Shown: positions 10,772 to 20,839 of the stretch, piece after piece | How the letters are laid out: each line of letters begins with the position of its first letter | How positions within the stretch are numbered: the first letter of the stretch is position 1 | Origin: Rhodospirillales bacterium | GTDB taxonomy: Bacteria; Pseudomonadota; Alphaproteobacteria; Rhodospirillales; Defluviicoccaceae | DNA length: 64,000 bases | Direction of reading: 5' to 3' | NCBI GenBank assembly: GCA_016793925.1 | Contig: JAEULH010000040.1 | Span: 47,269 to 111,268 of the forward strand | Position numbers and translations under genes: made by a program | The notes under the pieces: model-generated | Told to the model about the DNA's origin: nothing | Seen by the model: only the letters and a program-made list of their open reading frames with translations | Database searches by the model: none

Positions 10772-12192
10772 TAGGAGGAGTAGTACATCCGAAACTCGAC
10801 CGGGTGCGGCGTGTGCTCGAAGTTGTAGACCTCTTCCCATTTGAGCTGGATGTAGCCGTCGATCAGGTCGTCGGTGAAGACGTCGCCGGCCTTCAGGAAG
10901 TCGCGGTCGGCATCTAGCGCGCCGAGCGCCTCGCGCAGCGAGCCGCACACCGTCGGCACGTTCGAGAGCTCCTCCGGCGGCAGGTCGTAGAGGTTCTTGT
11001 CGATGGCGTCGCCGGGATGGATCTTGTTCTGGATGCCGTCGAGGCCCGCCATCAGCATCGCCGCGAAGGCCAGATAGGGGTTCGCGGTCGGGTCGGGGAA
11101 GCGAACCTCGACGCGCTTGCCCTTCGGGTTCGAGGTGAACGGGATGCGGCACGACGCCGAGCGGTTGCGCGCCGAGTAGGCCAGAAGCACCGGCGCTTCA
11201 AAGCCGGGGATCAGCCGCTTGTAGCTGTTGGTCGAAGGGTTGGTGAAGGCGTTCAGGCTTTTGGCGTGCTTCATGATGCCGCCGATGTAGTAGAGCGCCG
11301 TATCCGAAAGGTCGGCATAGCCCGAACCGGCAAAGGTCGGCTTGCCGTCCGTCCAGATCGACTGGTGGACGTGCATGCCCGAGCCGTTGTCGCCGGTCAC
11401 CGGCTTCGGCATGAAGGTCGCGGACTTGCCGTAGGTTTGCGCCACCATGTGGGTGACGTACTTGTAGATCTGCAGGTTGTCCGCCGACTTGAGCAGCGTG
11501 TTGTAGACCATGCCGAGCTCGTGCTGGCTCGGCGCAACCTCATGATGGTGCTTGTCCATGACCAGGCCCATGTCGGTCATGACCGAGGTCATCTCGGCGC
11601 GGAGGTCCATCGCGGAGTCGACGGGCGGGACCGGGAAGTAGCCGCCTTTGATCGGCGGCCGATGCCCGGCGTTGCCCTCGGGCAGGATCCGGCCGGTGAC
11701 GTACGGGCCCTCGTCGGAGCTGAATTCGTAGAAGCAGTGGTTCATTTGCACGTCGAAGCGGACATCGTCGAAGACGAAAAATTCCGCTTCCGGACCGAAG
11801 TAGGCGGTGTCGCCGATGCCGGTCGAGGCGAGGTAGGCCTCCGCCTTGCGCGCGACCGAGCGCGGGTCGCGGATGTACGGCTCGCCGGACGACGGCTCGA
11901 TGACGTCGCAGACGAGGATCATCGCCGGCTGGGCCGCAAACGGATCCATGACCGCCGAGGTCGGGTCCGGGACGAGGGCCATATCGGACTCGTTGATCGC
12001 CTTCCAACCGGCGATGGAGGAGCCGTCGAACATCAAACCTTCGGCGAAGGCGTCTTGATCGACGAACGCCGAGGACATCGTCAAATGCTGCCACTTGCCC
12101 CGGGGGTCGGTAAAGCGCAGATCGATGTACTTGATCTCGTTTTCCTTTACGACCTTGAGCACATCGTCGGCGTTCTTGCAGTTCAGAGTCAT
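10771..12192 (-). CDS. glnA: Glutamine synthetase type I
   Basis: Forms glutamine from glutamate, ammonia and ATP; dodecamer, central to nitrogen assimilation. 473 residues, standard GSI length. Motifs: [41 protein letters not shown] and the ATP/glutamate block [20 protein letters not shown]. The adenylylation tyrosine is present in [10 protein letters not shown] (about residue 402), so activity should be regulated by GlnE/PII. The start at 12192 ([15 protein letters not shown]) is preferred to an upstream in-frame ATG at 12261 because it matches the family start and follows AAAGGGA. It lies 88 bp behind glnB and is probably cotranscribed from the sigma-54 promoter at 12714. Confidence 0.97.
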   Translation of the reverse strand: MTLNCKNADDVLKVVKENEIKYIDLRFTDPRGKWQHLTMSSAFVDQDAFAEGLMFDGSSIAGWKAINESDMALVPDPTSAVMDPFAAQPAMILVCDVIEPSSGEPYIRDPRSVARKAEAYLASTGIGDTAYFGPEAEFFVFDDVRFDVQMNHCFYEFSSDEGPYVTGRILPEGNAGHRPPIKGGYFPVPPVDSAMDLRAEMTSVMTDMGLVMDKHHHEVAPSQHELGMVYNTLLKSADNLQIYKYVTHMVAQTYGKSATFMPKPVTGDNGSGMHVHQSIWTDGKPTFAGSGYADLSDTALYYIGGIMKHAKSLNAFTNPSTNSYKRLIPGFEAPVLLAYSARNRSASCRIPFTSNPKGKRVEVRFPDPTANPYLAFAAMLMAGLDGIQNKIHPGDAIDKNLYDLPPEELSNVPTVCGSLREALGALDADRDFLKAGDVFTDDLIDGYIQLKWEEVYNFEHTPHPVEFRMYYSS

Positions 12193-12280
12193 GTCGCGGT
12201 TTCCCTTTGGTCCCTTTTTCGAGGTGGTATCGGCGAACGAGGGGAGGCTATGAGACGGCAACTTTTCGCCGAAAAAAAGA

Positions 12281-13092
<812 letters not shown>

Positions 13093-14118
13093 ATGAAAAA
13101 GCTGCTCTGTGTCGCGGCTGGGCTCGGCGTCGCGGCGATGTTTGCCGCGCCCGCCGCTTATGCCGGGCCAACCCTCGACGCCGTGAAATCGCGCGGCGAG
13201 GTCGTCTGCGGCGTCAACACGAGCCTGTACGGCTTCAGCACACCGGACGAGAAGGGACGCTGGACCGGACTTGACGTCGATGTCTGCCGCGCCGTCGCTG
13301 CCGCAGTTCTTGGCAACGCCGAGAAGGCCCGCTACGTGCCCCTCAGCGCGCAACAACGGTTCACGGCCCTGCAGTCGGGCGAGATCGACCTGCTGCCGCG
13401 CAACACGACCTGGACCCTGACCCGTGATACGGCCAACGGCCTCAACTTCACGATGATCAATTTCTATGACGGCCAGGGCTTTCTCGTGTCGAAGAGCCTC
13501 GGCGTGAAGAGCGCAAAGGAGCTCTCCGGCGCGACGATCTGCGTCCAGACCGGGACGACGACCGAGCTCAACCTCGCGGACTACTTCCGAGCCAACAACA
13601 TGCCCTTCAGGCCGGTGACGATCGAAAAATACGAGGAAGTCACCCAGGCGTTTCTCGCCGGGCGCTGTGACGCGCTGACCTCGGACAAGTCGCAGCTTGC
13701 CTCCATTCGCGCCAACGACACGCCCAAGCCCGACGATTACGTCATCCTTCCCGAAACCATCTCCAAGGAGCCGCTGACACCGTCGGTCCGTCAGGGCGAC
13801 GACCAGTGGTTCGACATCGTCCAGTGGGTTCAGTTCGCCACGGTCGAAGCGGAGGAACGGGGAATCACGTCGGAAAACGTCGACGAAAAGCTGAAGAGCG
13901 ACGACCCCAACGTCAAGCGCTTGCTCGGTGTGACGCCGGGAATGGGCGCCGCCCTCGGCCTCGACGAGAAGTGGGCCTACAACGCCATCAAGCAGGTCGG
14001 CAACTATGGTGAAAGCTTCGAGCGCAACGTCGGTCAGGGCTCGAAACTGAAGCTGGAGCGCGGTTTGAACGACCTGTGGACCCGAGGCGGACTGATGTAC
14101 GCACCGCCCATCCGCTAG
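13093..14118 (+). CDS. aapJ: General L-amino acid ABC transporter, periplasmic binding protein
   Basis: Captures amino acids in the periplasm for AapQMP. 341 residues with signal peptide MKKLLCVAAGLGVAAMFAAP ending ...AYAG. Family blocks: GEVVCGVNTSLYGFSTPD, ALQSGEIDLLPRNTTWTLTR, CDALTSDKSQLASIRAN and LNDLWTRGGLMYAPPIR. First gene of aapJQMP; a 14-bp bulged stem-loop sits between it and aapQ, as expected where the binding protein is made in excess of the permease. Divergent from glnB, so nitrogen control is plausible, but no sigma-54 box was found on this strand. Confidence 0.95.
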   Translation: MKKLLCVAAGLGVAAMFAAPAAYAGPTLDAVKSRGEVVCGVNTSLYGFSTPDEKGRWTGLDVDVCRAVAAAVLGNAEKARYVPLSAQQRFTALQSGEIDLLPRNTTWTLTRDTANGLNFTMINFYDGQGFLVSKSLGVKSAKELSGATICVQTGTTTELNLADYFRANNMPFRPVTIEKYEEVTQAFLAGRCDALTSDKSQLASIRANDTPKPDDYVILPETISKEPLTPSVRQGDDQWFDIVQWVQFATVEAEERGITSENVDEKLKSDDPNVKRLLGVTPGMGAALGLDEKWAYNAIKQVGNYGESFERNVGQGSKLKLERGLNDLWTRGGLMYAPPIR

Positions 14119-14194
14119 AGGCGTGATGGTGACAAACGGACCTTGTCCATCGGCAGGATCGGGCCGCCGCGCCGCAACGGCTTGTGGATCGGCT

Positions 14195-14231
14195 GATCGG
14201 GCGCCTGGAGCCCAGGCGTTCGAGCCCGATC
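14195..14231 (+). promoter_or_regulatory. Large intercistronic stem-loop aapJ / aapQ
   Basis: GATCGGG + CGCCTGG, loop AGC, CCAGGCG, six-base bulge TTCGAG, then CCCGATC: 14 perfect base pairs. Not followed by T's. Likely function, by analogy with other binding-protein operons: protecting the aapJ message or reducing read-through into the permease genes. Confidence 0.6.
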
Positions 14232-14316
14232 ACCTTCGGGCGCAGGCCGGGGGCGCAAATGGCGTCGGTCCCGGCGCCGTCGCGGCACGGTCCTTGCTCA
14301 TCGCAAGTCGTGCTCA

Positions 14317-15573
14317 ATGTCGGGCACGAGCCGGGCGGTAGCGGACATGACGGAGATGGGCGCCGGCGCGACGGGAAGCGGGAAGGCCGGGCCGCCGCGC
14401 CGAGCGGCGGGACCTGCGGCCGGCGCATGGTGGAACGACCGTCGCGTTCGCGCGGTCTTCTACCAGATCCTGGTCATCGGCGGGGTCTTGCTGCTCGTCT
14501 GGTTCCTTGTCGCCAACACACTGGACAACCTCAACCAGCGGAACATCGCGACCGGCTTCGGTTTTCTTCACCGCGAGGCCGGCTTCGATATCAGCGAGCG
14601 GCTGATCGATTACACTCCGGCCGACACCTACCTGCGGGCGCTGGTCGTCGGCCTGCTCAATACCATGCTGGTTTCTGTCCTCGGCGTGATTCTGGCGACA
14701 ATCCTCGGCACGATCGTCGGTATCGCCCGGCTGTCGCGCAACTGGCTCGTCGCCAAGGTGGCCTCGTTTTACGTCGAGATCGTTCGCAACATTCCGGTCC
14801 TGCTGCAACTTTTCTTCTGGTACAGCATGATCACCGAGGCCCTGCCGAGCCCGCGTCAGGCCCTCAATCCGCTGCCGGGCGTATTTTTCAGCAACCGCGG
14901 GATGCGGTTTCCGGTCCCGGAGGCCGACCCGGCCTGGACCTACGTCGCCGTCGCGTTCCTTGTCGGTGTGGGCGCCACCTGGGTCTTTGCGCGCTGGGCG
15001 CGGGCCTATCAGAACCGTACGGGGCGGATCCCGCCGACGCTGTCGGTCGCGCTCGGCCTGATACTTGGCCTGCCTCTGATCACGTACCTGGCCGCCGGCG
15101 CGCCGACTGCCATGAACATGCCGGAGCTGCGCGGGTTCAACTTTTCCGGCGGGACAACCGTCACGCCGGAGTTCACGGCGCTGCTGTTGGGGCTCGTCGT
15201 CTACACCGCCAGCTACATCGCCGAAATCGTGCGCGGCGGCATCCTCGCGGTGTCGCATGGGCAGACCGAGGCGGGCCTTGCGCTGGGCCTTCACCGCGGC
15301 GCCGTTCTGAGGCTGATCGTCCTGCCTCAGGCCCTGCGGGTCATCATCCCGCCGCTCACCAGCCAATATCTGAACCTGACCAAGAACTCGTCGCTGGCGG
15401 TGGCGATCGGCTTCCCCGACCTGGTCAGCGCCGCCAACACCACGATCAACCAGACCGGACAGGCCGTCGAGGGCATCGCCATCATCATGGCCATCTACCT
15501 CACCGTCAGCCTGTCCATCTCGGCGGTCATGAACTGGTACAACCGCCGCATCGCGCTGCAAGGGGCGCGCTGA
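14317..15573 (+). CDS. aapQ: General L-amino acid ABC transporter, permease subunit
   Basis: Inner-membrane permease pairing with AapM. 418 residues with a disordered Gly/Ala-rich N-terminus and several transmembrane segments. Shows the HisM-type ABC loop EIVRGGILAVSHGQTEAGLA...LGLHRG, and the family block VEIVRNIPVLLQLFFWYSMI. AapQ and AapM carry a larger periplasmic insertion than single-domain permeases, visible here (residues ~175-260). ATG 14317 is the first start; ATG 14347 is an alternative. The stop is two bases before the aapM ATG. Confidence 0.93.
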   Translation: MSGTSRAVADMTEMGAGATGSGKAGPPRRAAGPAAGAWWNDRRVRAVFYQILVIGGVLLLVWFLVANTLDNLNQRNIATGFGFLHREAGFDISERLIDYTPADTYLRALVVGLLNTMLVSVLGVILATILGTIVGIARLSRNWLVAKVASFYVEIVRNIPVLLQLFFWYSMITEALPSPRQALNPLPGVFFSNRGMRFPVPEADPAWTYVAVAFLVGVGATWVFARWARAYQNRTGRIPPTLSVALGLILGLPLITYLAAGAPTAMNMPELRGFNFSGGTTVTPEFTALLLGLVVYTASYIAEIVRGGILAVSHGQTEAGLALGLHRGAVLRLIVLPQALRVIIPPLTSQYLNLTKNSSLAVAIGFPDLVSAANTTINQTGQAVEGIAIIMAIYLTVSLSISAVMNWYNRRIALQGAR

Positions 15574-15575
15574 CG

Positions 15576-16730
15576 ATGGCTCGGCATCCGGAGTCGCCTG
15601 ACGAGATCTACGCCCGCGAGGAGGAGCCGGACGAGGGTTGGCGGCGGCCGCCACCGGTCGAAGGCGCGTCGTTGCGCGCGGTGGTCGGTGAGTGGAGCCG
15701 CAAGAACCTGTTCAGCAGCATCCCCAACACCATCCTGACGGTGCTCTGCGCCTGGTTGCTGTGGGAAACGCTGCTTCCGCTCACCCAGTGGGGGCTTCTC
15801 GACGCGGTCTGGCAAACCGACGATTCCGCCGTCTGTCGCGCCGCCGAGCACGGCGCCTGCTGGGCCTTCATCGCCAACAAGTACCGCTTCATTCTTTTCG
15901 GTCTGTTTCCCTACGATGAACAGTGGCGGCCGCTGGTCGCCATCGCGCTTTTCGTCGCGGCGTTGGCGGTGAGTTGCGTGCCGTCGTTCTGGCGGCCGTG
16001 GCTGGTGGTCTTGTGGCTCGGCGTTATGGTCGCCTGCGGTGTTCTGATGTGGGGCGGGGTCTTCGGCCTGCGTTTCGTCGAAAACGGCCGCTGGGGCGGT
16101 TTGCCGCTGACCCTGATCCTGGCGGTCGTTGGCATCGTCTGCTCGTTCCCGCTGGCGATCGCTCTTGCGCTCGGCCGGCGTTCCAACCTGCCCGCGGTCC
16201 GCGCGATCTGCGTCGGCTTTATCGAGTTCGTTCGCGGCGTCCCGCTGATCAGCGTCCTGTTCATGGCCTCGGTGATGTTTCCCCTGTTCCTGCCCGAGGG
16301 CTTCACCATCGACAAGCTCCTCCGCGCCCAGGTCGGCATCATCCTTTTCACCGCGGCGTACCTCGCCGAAGCGGTGCGCGGCGGCCTCCAGGCGGTGCCG
16401 CGCGGGCAATCCGAGGCGGCCGACGCGCTGGGCCTGTCCTACTGGCGAAAGACGGGCCTGGTCATCCTTCCGCAGGCTCTCAAGACGTCGATCCCGGCGA
16501 TCGTCAACCAGTTCATCAGCATGTTCAAGGACACCTCCCTGGTCATCATCATCGGTCTGTTCGATCTGCTGTCGACGGCGAAGGCGGCGCTGAGCGATCC
16601 GCCATGGCGGCCGTTCTACGTCGAAGCCTACCTGTTCGCCGCGCTGATCTATTGGATCTTCTGCTTCTTCATGTCCCGCTACAGCCAGTTCATCGAGCGC
16701 CGGTTCGAGACCGGCCATCGCCGCTCCTGA
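15576..16730 (+). CDS. aapM: General L-amino acid ABC transporter, permease subunit
   Basis: 384 residues, partner of AapQ. An acidic, charged N-terminal tail ([20 protein letters not shown]) precedes the membrane domain. Permease signature [20 protein letters not shown], followed by [39 protein letters not shown] marks the conserved first core helix. The start lies two bases after aapQ and the stop 28 bp before aapP, so it is translated from one message with both. Confidence 0.94.
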   Translation: MARHPESPDEIYAREEEPDEGWRRPPPVEGASLRAVVGEWSRKNLFSSIPNTILTVLCAWLLWETLLPLTQWGLLDAVWQTDDSAVCRAAEHGACWAFIANKYRFILFGLFPYDEQWRPLVAIALFVAALAVSCVPSFWRPWLVVLWLGVMVACGVLMWGGVFGLRFVENGRWGGLPLTLILAVVGIVCSFPLAIALALGRRSNLPAVRAICVGFIEFVRGVPLISVLFMASVMFPLFLPEGFTIDKLLRAQVGIILFTAAYLAEAVRGGLQAVPRGQSEAADALGLSYWRKTGLVILPQALKTSIPAIVNQFISMFKDTSLVIIIGLFDLLSTAKAALSDPPWRPFYVEAYLFAALIYWIFCFFMSRYSQFIERRFETGHRRS

Positions 16731-16758
16731 CTGCCGCTCGCGAGAGGATGCCGTAACG

Positions 16759-17526
16759 ATGCCCGCAACGCTCAACCGAACGCCCGACGCGCAGGTCGCG
16801 ATCACGCTCGACGGCGTTCACAAGTGGTACGGAGCCTTCCACGTCCTCAACGACATCAACCTGACGGTCCATGCGGGCGAGCGGATCGTGGTCTGCGGGC
16901 CGTCGGGATCGGGCAAGTCGACGATGATCCGCTGCATCAATGCGCTTGAGCAGCACCAGCAGGGCCACATCGTGGTCGACGGCGTCGAGTTGACCAATGA
17001 CGTGCGCACGGTCGACCGGATCCGCCGCAACGTCGGCATGGTCTTTCAGCAGTTCAACCTGTTCCCCCACCTTACGGTCCTCGACAACCTGACGCTGGCG
17101 CCGGTCTGGGTGCAGAAGCGGCCGAAGGCGGAAGCCGTCCAGACGGCAATGAAATACCTTGAGCGGGTGAACATTCCCGAGCAGGCCGGGAAATATCCGG
17201 GTCAGCTCTCCGGCGGCCAGCAACAGCGCGTCGCCATCGCCCGCGCGCTGTGCATGAAACCGCAGATCATGCTGTTCGACGAGCCGACCTCCGCGCTCGA
17301 CCCGGAGATGATCAAAGAGGTGCTCGACGTCATGATCGAGCTCGCCGAGGGCGGCATGACGATGATCTGCGTCACCCACGAGATGGGTTTTGCCCGAACC
17401 GTGGCCAATCAGATGGTGTTCATGGACGGCGGCGCGATCGTCGAGAAAGCGCCGCCGGAGACGTTCTTCACCGCGCCGAAGAGCGACCGCACCCAGCAGT
17501 TTCTCAGCCAGATCCTGACCCACTGA
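16759..17526 (+). CDS. aapP: General L-amino acid ABC transporter, ATPase
   Basis: 255-residue ABC ATPase energising AapQM. Walker [10 protein letters not shown] (residues 47-55), Q-loop [18 protein letters not shown], signature [15 protein letters not shown], Walker [15 protein letters not shown], and the switch His in CVTHEMGFA. Polar amino-acid transporter subfamily (GlnQ/HisP-like). Last gene of aapJQMP. Confidence 0.96.
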   Translation: MPATLNRTPDAQVAITLDGVHKWYGAFHVLNDINLTVHAGERIVVCGPSGSGKSTMIRCINALEQHQQGHIVVDGVELTNDVRTVDRIRRNVGMVFQQFNLFPHLTVLDNLTLAPVWVQKRPKAEAVQTAMKYLERVNIPEQAGKYPGQLSGGQQQRVAIARALCMKPQIMLFDEPTSALDPEMIKEVLDVMIELAEGGMTMICVTHEMGFARTVANQMVFMDGGAIVEKAPPETFFTAPKSDRTQQFLSQILTH

Positions 17527-17790
17527 GCAGGCGAGGAGCGACGCCGCTCGGCGGCTTCGGGATCGTGCTGTTGTTGTATCTCCTGCGCCTATTACAGGTT
17601 GTGCCCGTGCGCTGTGCCCGTGCGGCATCATGACAGCCTCGAAGCCACTGCGTGGTACCTTGCGCAGGCGAGCGCCGGCGGTCCGCTTTTCGCCTTTTCC
17701 GGGGCGAAGGCGCCGGCTTCCTTCGGTCGGACGGCGAACGATCAGGCGCTCCCTCCGAAACATCGGCAGCTTCAACAGGGGAGCAGGGGC
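17527..17790. other. Intergenic, aapP to zinc-ribbon gene
   Basis: 264 bp without a convincing gene. It holds an imperfect 13-bp direct tandem repeat, TGTGCCCGTGCGC / TGTGCCCGTGCGG, at 17600-17625. No clear terminator follows aapP. Confidence 0.45.
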
Positions 17791-17991
17791 ATGGGTTCCA
17801 AGGGGACTAGATCCAGCGCGGCGGTGCTGCCGTGCCGTTTTTGCGGCGAGCCCGTCAAGGCCTGGGCCTGGCGCTGCGGAAACTGTGGCAGCGGCTACGC
17901 CACACCGTATCAATGGGGCCGCCGCCTGGCGATCATCGTCGTGCTGGGCGGCCTGTACCTGTGGGGCATCGTCAGGTACTTCGGCTATTAG
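17791..17991 (+). CDS. Small zinc-ribbon membrane protein
   Basis: 66 residues. The N-terminal half has two knuckles, CRFC and CGNC, spaced like a zinc ribbon (LPCRFCGEPVKAWAWRCGNC). The C-terminal half is one transmembrane helix (LAIIVVLGGLYLWGIV). ATG 17791 follows an AGGGGAGCAGGGG site. Not recognised as a named family; probably an inner-membrane microprotein with the ribbon on the cytoplasmic side (inference). An intrinsic terminator lies ~260 bp downstream. Confidence 0.68.
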   Translation: MGSKGTRSSAAVLPCRFCGEPVKAWAWRCGNCGSGYATPYQWGRRLAIIVVLGGLYLWGIVRYFGY

Positions 17992-18436
17992 CACGGCGTG
18001 TTGCGGCGATTCGCCGCTTGCGTTGGAACGAGCCGGAATGCTATGCATGATTGTTGTGTGACGTTGCAGAACGCGCCGTCGGCGCATCAGAGCGCGGTGG
18101 CGTCGCCAGCGGTTGCCCGAAAGGGTGGCGCAAGTTGTAAAGAGGAGGTCGGCAAGCCGTCGCAGCCATAAAAAAAACGCATCGGCAGCCACGACCGTAG
18201 GACGCGTTATCGAAAACGCCTGTACGGGCGAAAAAAAAAGAAACCGGTCTCTCGCCTGCGGCCTTTGTCGCGGGCTTTTCTTTTTCTGCCGCTTGCCAGC
18301 CCTTTGCAGACAACGCTGGCGCCGCCTTGAGCTTGCCTCTTCTTTTGCGCGCAACAAGCAAACCTGCTAAGACCAGCGCTCGATTCGTCCGCCCCGCCGC
18401 TGCCGGGGAGAGGTCTTCAAGCCAAGGGCCAAAGCC
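17992..18436. other. Intergenic, zinc-ribbon gene to HHH gene
   Basis: 445 bp with unusually A-rich patches (runs of 8 and 9 A at ~18170 and ~18232) in otherwise GC-rich DNA, plus the terminator at 18254-18287. Open frames here lack coding character. Confidence 0.5.
18254..18287 (+). terminator. Rho-independent terminator
   Basis: GCCTGCG pairs with CGCGGGC (one G-U pair) around an 8-base loop and is followed by TTTTCTTTTTCT. This is the clearest intrinsic terminator in the window; it would end transcripts coming from the zinc-ribbon gene. Confidence 0.6.
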
Positions 18437-18766
18437 ATGACCGTCAGGATCTCGCAAGCCATGTTCGCCGCAACGATCGCCGCACTCCTGTCTCCGGCGG
18501 CGTGGGCCGGCCCTTCTGTGGCTCACGAGGTCCGCGTGGACCAGACGCGCATGCAACTGGCGGCGGACCAGGCCCAGGTTCTTCTCGATATCAACAGCGC
18601 GTCGGAAGAGGATCTTCGCACGCTGCCGGGAGTGGGTCCGGCTCGCGCTCAGGCCATCGTTGCCGGGCGGCCGTACAAGGGCAAGGACGACCTCGTCAAG
18701 AAGAACATCCTTCCGAAGAACGTCTACGACGGGCTGAAGGACCGCATCGTCGCGCGGCAGAAGTAG
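18437..18766 (+). CDS. Exported helix-hairpin-helix (ComEA-like) protein
   Basis: 109 residues: signal peptide (~1-25, ending AAWAG), then a helix-hairpin-helix DNA-binding domain with INSASEEDLRTLPGVGPARA and GRPYKGKDDLVKKNILPK. Single-domain ComEA relatives bind DNA in the periplasm during uptake, but such short proteins occur widely outside competence loci and no com gene is adjacent. Flanked upstream by a terminator, so probably monocistronic. Confidence 0.85.
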   Translation: MTVRISQAMFAATIAALLSPAAWAGPSVAHEVRVDQTRMQLAADQAQVLLDINSASEEDLRTLPGVGPARAQAIVAGRPYKGKDDLVKKNILPKNVYDGLKDRIVARQK

Positions 18767-19356
18767 CCGTAGGTCGGAGAAACGGGCTCAGCGCGACGCC
18801 GTCGACGTCGCTGCGGTAAAGTCGCGCCTCTTTCTGGCTCCGCCGCATCGCTCTTGCGAACCGCGGGGGCGCTGGAGGACGCTTGCCTCAGCGCGCGTGT
18901 TCCTCCCCTGATCGCCGAGTGCATTCAGCGGCCGCCCAGGCCCGCTCGACTTTTGCCGGCACCGGCCCGATGCGCATGAACGCTGCAGCACATCTGTTGC
19001 AACGCCCGACGGCGACACGCCGATCGCGGATAGCACTTGCGCCGCGAGCGGCATTTGTTTACCCTTTTGGGGCATCTAACACCCGATAGGGTAATCCCCT
19101 GGGCATTTCCCGACGGTTGAGCCTCAGCATGCTCCGCTGACGGCTGGGTGCGCCGGCCCGCAAGCAAAACTGAGAGTCCCGCCGCAGTTGCCCGTCATCG
19201 CCTCCGGCTCGCCGCCTCTGCGCGCGAGCAACATGGTACGGCGCGCCCCGGCTCTTTTTGGGCCGGCTGTGTCTCCTGGGCACGGCCATCTTGCGTGCAC
19301 AGACGATAACACTGATCCCACAATTAAATATAGAACGCGATTTTAATGGTGAAAAT
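18767..19356. other. 590-bp intergenic region upstream of the beta-helix gene
   Basis: No gene is supported. At ~19060-19115 is a cluster of G3/C3 boxes (CCCTTTTGGGG, AGGGTAATCCCCT, GGGCATTTCCC) that resembles a set of operator half-sites. The last 60 bp are distinctly AT-rich and probably carry the promoter of the beta-helix gene. Confidence 0.45.
19059..19115 (+). promoter_or_regulatory. Cluster of G3/C3 dyads, possible operators
   Basis: Three dyads with GGG/CCC arms in under 60 bp: CCCTTTTGGGG, AGGGTAATCCCCT and GGGCATTTCCC. They sit ~245-300 bp upstream of the secreted beta-helix gene. The regulator is unknown; a LuxR-type activator is only a guess from dyad shape. Confidence 0.25.
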
Positions 19357-20772
19357 ATGAAGTCAAGTCGAATTACTAGTTCAGATAACGCATCTGCACG
19401 TCAGCGATTTTCGCGCATTCTTTTCACATCTGCTTTGCTGGCGGCGATTTTTGGCGCCGTCGATGCTTCGGCTTCGCCTTGCACGAACATTCTTACGTCC
19501 GCCGAAACGACGCCCGCCGGTTATGGCAGTGCATATAATCGCTTGACCTCCGCCAAAGAGTTTCTGATACAGGGCGTCGAATGCGACGCTGACAAGGCCG
19601 AGGTGTCGGTCGGCAGCGGGTCGCCGGAGCAGTATGTTTACAAGAACGCTTTCTACTGGACGGGTTCGAAGTGGCAGGAGATGCTGCTGTCAGGCTCGAC
19701 GCTGGTGAGCGATACCTGGTACAAGGGCGGCGCGACTGGGTCAATGCCGCTCGGCGCGTTGCCGAATTATGTGCTCGGCTATGTCTGCCAGCGAGACGCC
19801 GGCCAGTGGAAGTGCGGGTGCAGCGACGAAACGTGCAGCGAAGGCCGGTGGCAGATGCAGGCGTTGGCGAACGGCTCCACGGGCGGCGGTGGCGGCAGCA
19901 CGGCTTCCTGCCTTGCGCGGCCGAGCCTGTCCAACCCGATGGTTGTTGACGGCGACGGTTGCCCCGGCAATATCAACGGCCAGGGCGGCGATCTGCTGGT
20001 CAAGATGCCGAAGAAGGTCTGCAAAACGCAACTCAGCATCAGCAACGCACGGAATGTTCAGGTCATAGGCGGTCACATCAGCCTTGGCGCCGACGTCAAG
20101 CGCGCCGTGTCTTTCGCGAACATCAAGGGCCATGCGCATGTAAAAGGCATGCATCTCGACGTGCAGAACCGCCCGGCGGACGGCATTCGGATCTACAACT
20201 CGCCGAAGGCGACCCTGACGGTGCAGAACTCGCTGATCGAGGGTCTCGGCGGCGAACCCACGGGCACGCACGGCGACGTCATCCATACCCAGGGCGGTGG
20301 CCCGCTTGACGCCTTCGAAGTCGAGAACGTCAGCGGCTACACCAGCTACCAGGGCATCTTCACGCCGTATCGCCTGCCGGAAGACGGCGCGACCGGTGCA
20401 AAACGCGTCATGTTGAAGAATGTCAACCTGGGATATGATCCACGGATGCCGGCCGATCAGAAGCCGCTGATGCTGCTGACGCTGGGAAAGGGCAATCCGA
20501 CGCCGAACAAGTACGGGCTCCTGGACTACACGGCTCCCGAAGGCACGACCCTGACGAACGTGTTCCTCGACGTGTCGCGGCTGAGCAAGAGCGTGCCGTA
20601 CTACACCAGGGTGATGGTTGCGCCGAAGCCCGGAGCAGACGGTTGCGCCGCGTTCGACGCCATTCACAAGATCAACGGAAAGGTCTGCGACGGTCTGCCG
20701 AAGAGCGGCCCGTTCGCGCCGCTGGGCAAAGTCGGCGAAAATTACGACCGCTCAGCATTCTGCACGAAGTAG
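19357..20772 (+). CDS. Secreted right-handed beta-helix protein with six-Cys N-terminal module
   Basis: 471 residues. Start ATG 19357 gives a long n-region and a hydrophobic signal (ILFTSALLAAIFGAVDASA). Residues ~45-165 form a module with six cysteines, including YWTGSKW, YVLGYVCQ and WKCGC, that recurs in the protein at 31899-34019. After a Gly/Ser linker the rest (~180-400) has the short repetitive strands of a parallel beta-helix (ISNARNVQVIGGHISLG, VKGMHLDVQN, THGDVIHTQGG), as in polysaccharide lyases and tail-spike-like proteins, but I see no catalytic signature. A hairpin separates it from the polysaccharide-export kinase gene downstream, suggesting a role at the cell surface or in exopolysaccharide. 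Its promoter DNA is AT-rich compared with neighbours. Confidence 0.8.
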   Translation: MKSSRITSSDNASARQRFSRILFTSALLAAIFGAVDASASPCTNILTSAETTPAGYGSAYNRLTSAKEFLIQGVECDADKAEVSVGSGSPEQYVYKNAFYWTGSKWQEMLLSGSTLVSDTWYKGGATGSMPLGALPNYVLGYVCQRDAGQWKCGCSDETCSEGRWQMQALANGSTGGGGGSTASCLARPSLSNPMVVDGDGCPGNINGQGGDLLVKMPKKVCKTQLSISNARNVQVIGGHISLGADVKRAVSFANIKGHAHVKGMHLDVQNRPADGIRIYNSPKATLTVQNSLIEGLGGEPTGTHGDVIHTQGGGPLDAFEVENVSGYTSYQGIFTPYRLPEDGATGAKRVMLKNVNLGYDPRMPADQKPLMLLTLGKGNPTPNKYGLLDYTAPEGTTLTNVFLDVSRLSKSVPYYTRVMVAPKPGADGCAAFDAIHKINGKVCDGLPKSGPFAPLGKVGENYDRSAFCTK

Positions 20773-20788
20773 GTATGTAGTCAGCGAA

Positions 20789-20822
20789 ATCCAGGGCTGA
20801 CCCGAGCGGGTTGGCCCTGGAT
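20789..20822 (+). terminator. Strong intercistronic hairpin
   Basis: ATCCAGGGC pairs with GCCCTGGAT (9 bp), then a 2x2 internal loop and ACCC/GGGT around GAGC. It lies between the beta-helix gene and the tyrosine-kinase gene and has no T-run, so partial termination or mRNA processing is likelier than a full stop. Confidence 0.5.
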
Positions 20823-20839
20823 CAACAGATAGGACCGCA

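Noticed and set aside
14184..15575. Extended reading frame upstream of and in frame with aapM
   Set aside because: It runs through aapQ in another frame with arginine-rich nonsense; aapM proper starts at 15576 two bases after aapQ.
17600..17625. Imperfect 13-bp tandem repeat considered as a CRISPR or iteron unit
   Set aside because: Only two adjacent copies without spacers; no CRISPR array, origin iterons or phage genes were seen anywhere in the window.
16690..18357. Antisense frame of ~555 codons over aapP and downstream
   Set aside because: No domain, low-complexity basic composition; complement of a certain ABC ATPase gene.
18041..18556. Minus-strand frame containing a lysine/alanine-rich stretch, briefly considered a histone-like protein
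   Set aside because: The Lys-rich segment is short and produced by A-runs beside a terminator; the frame crosses the HHH gene in antisense.
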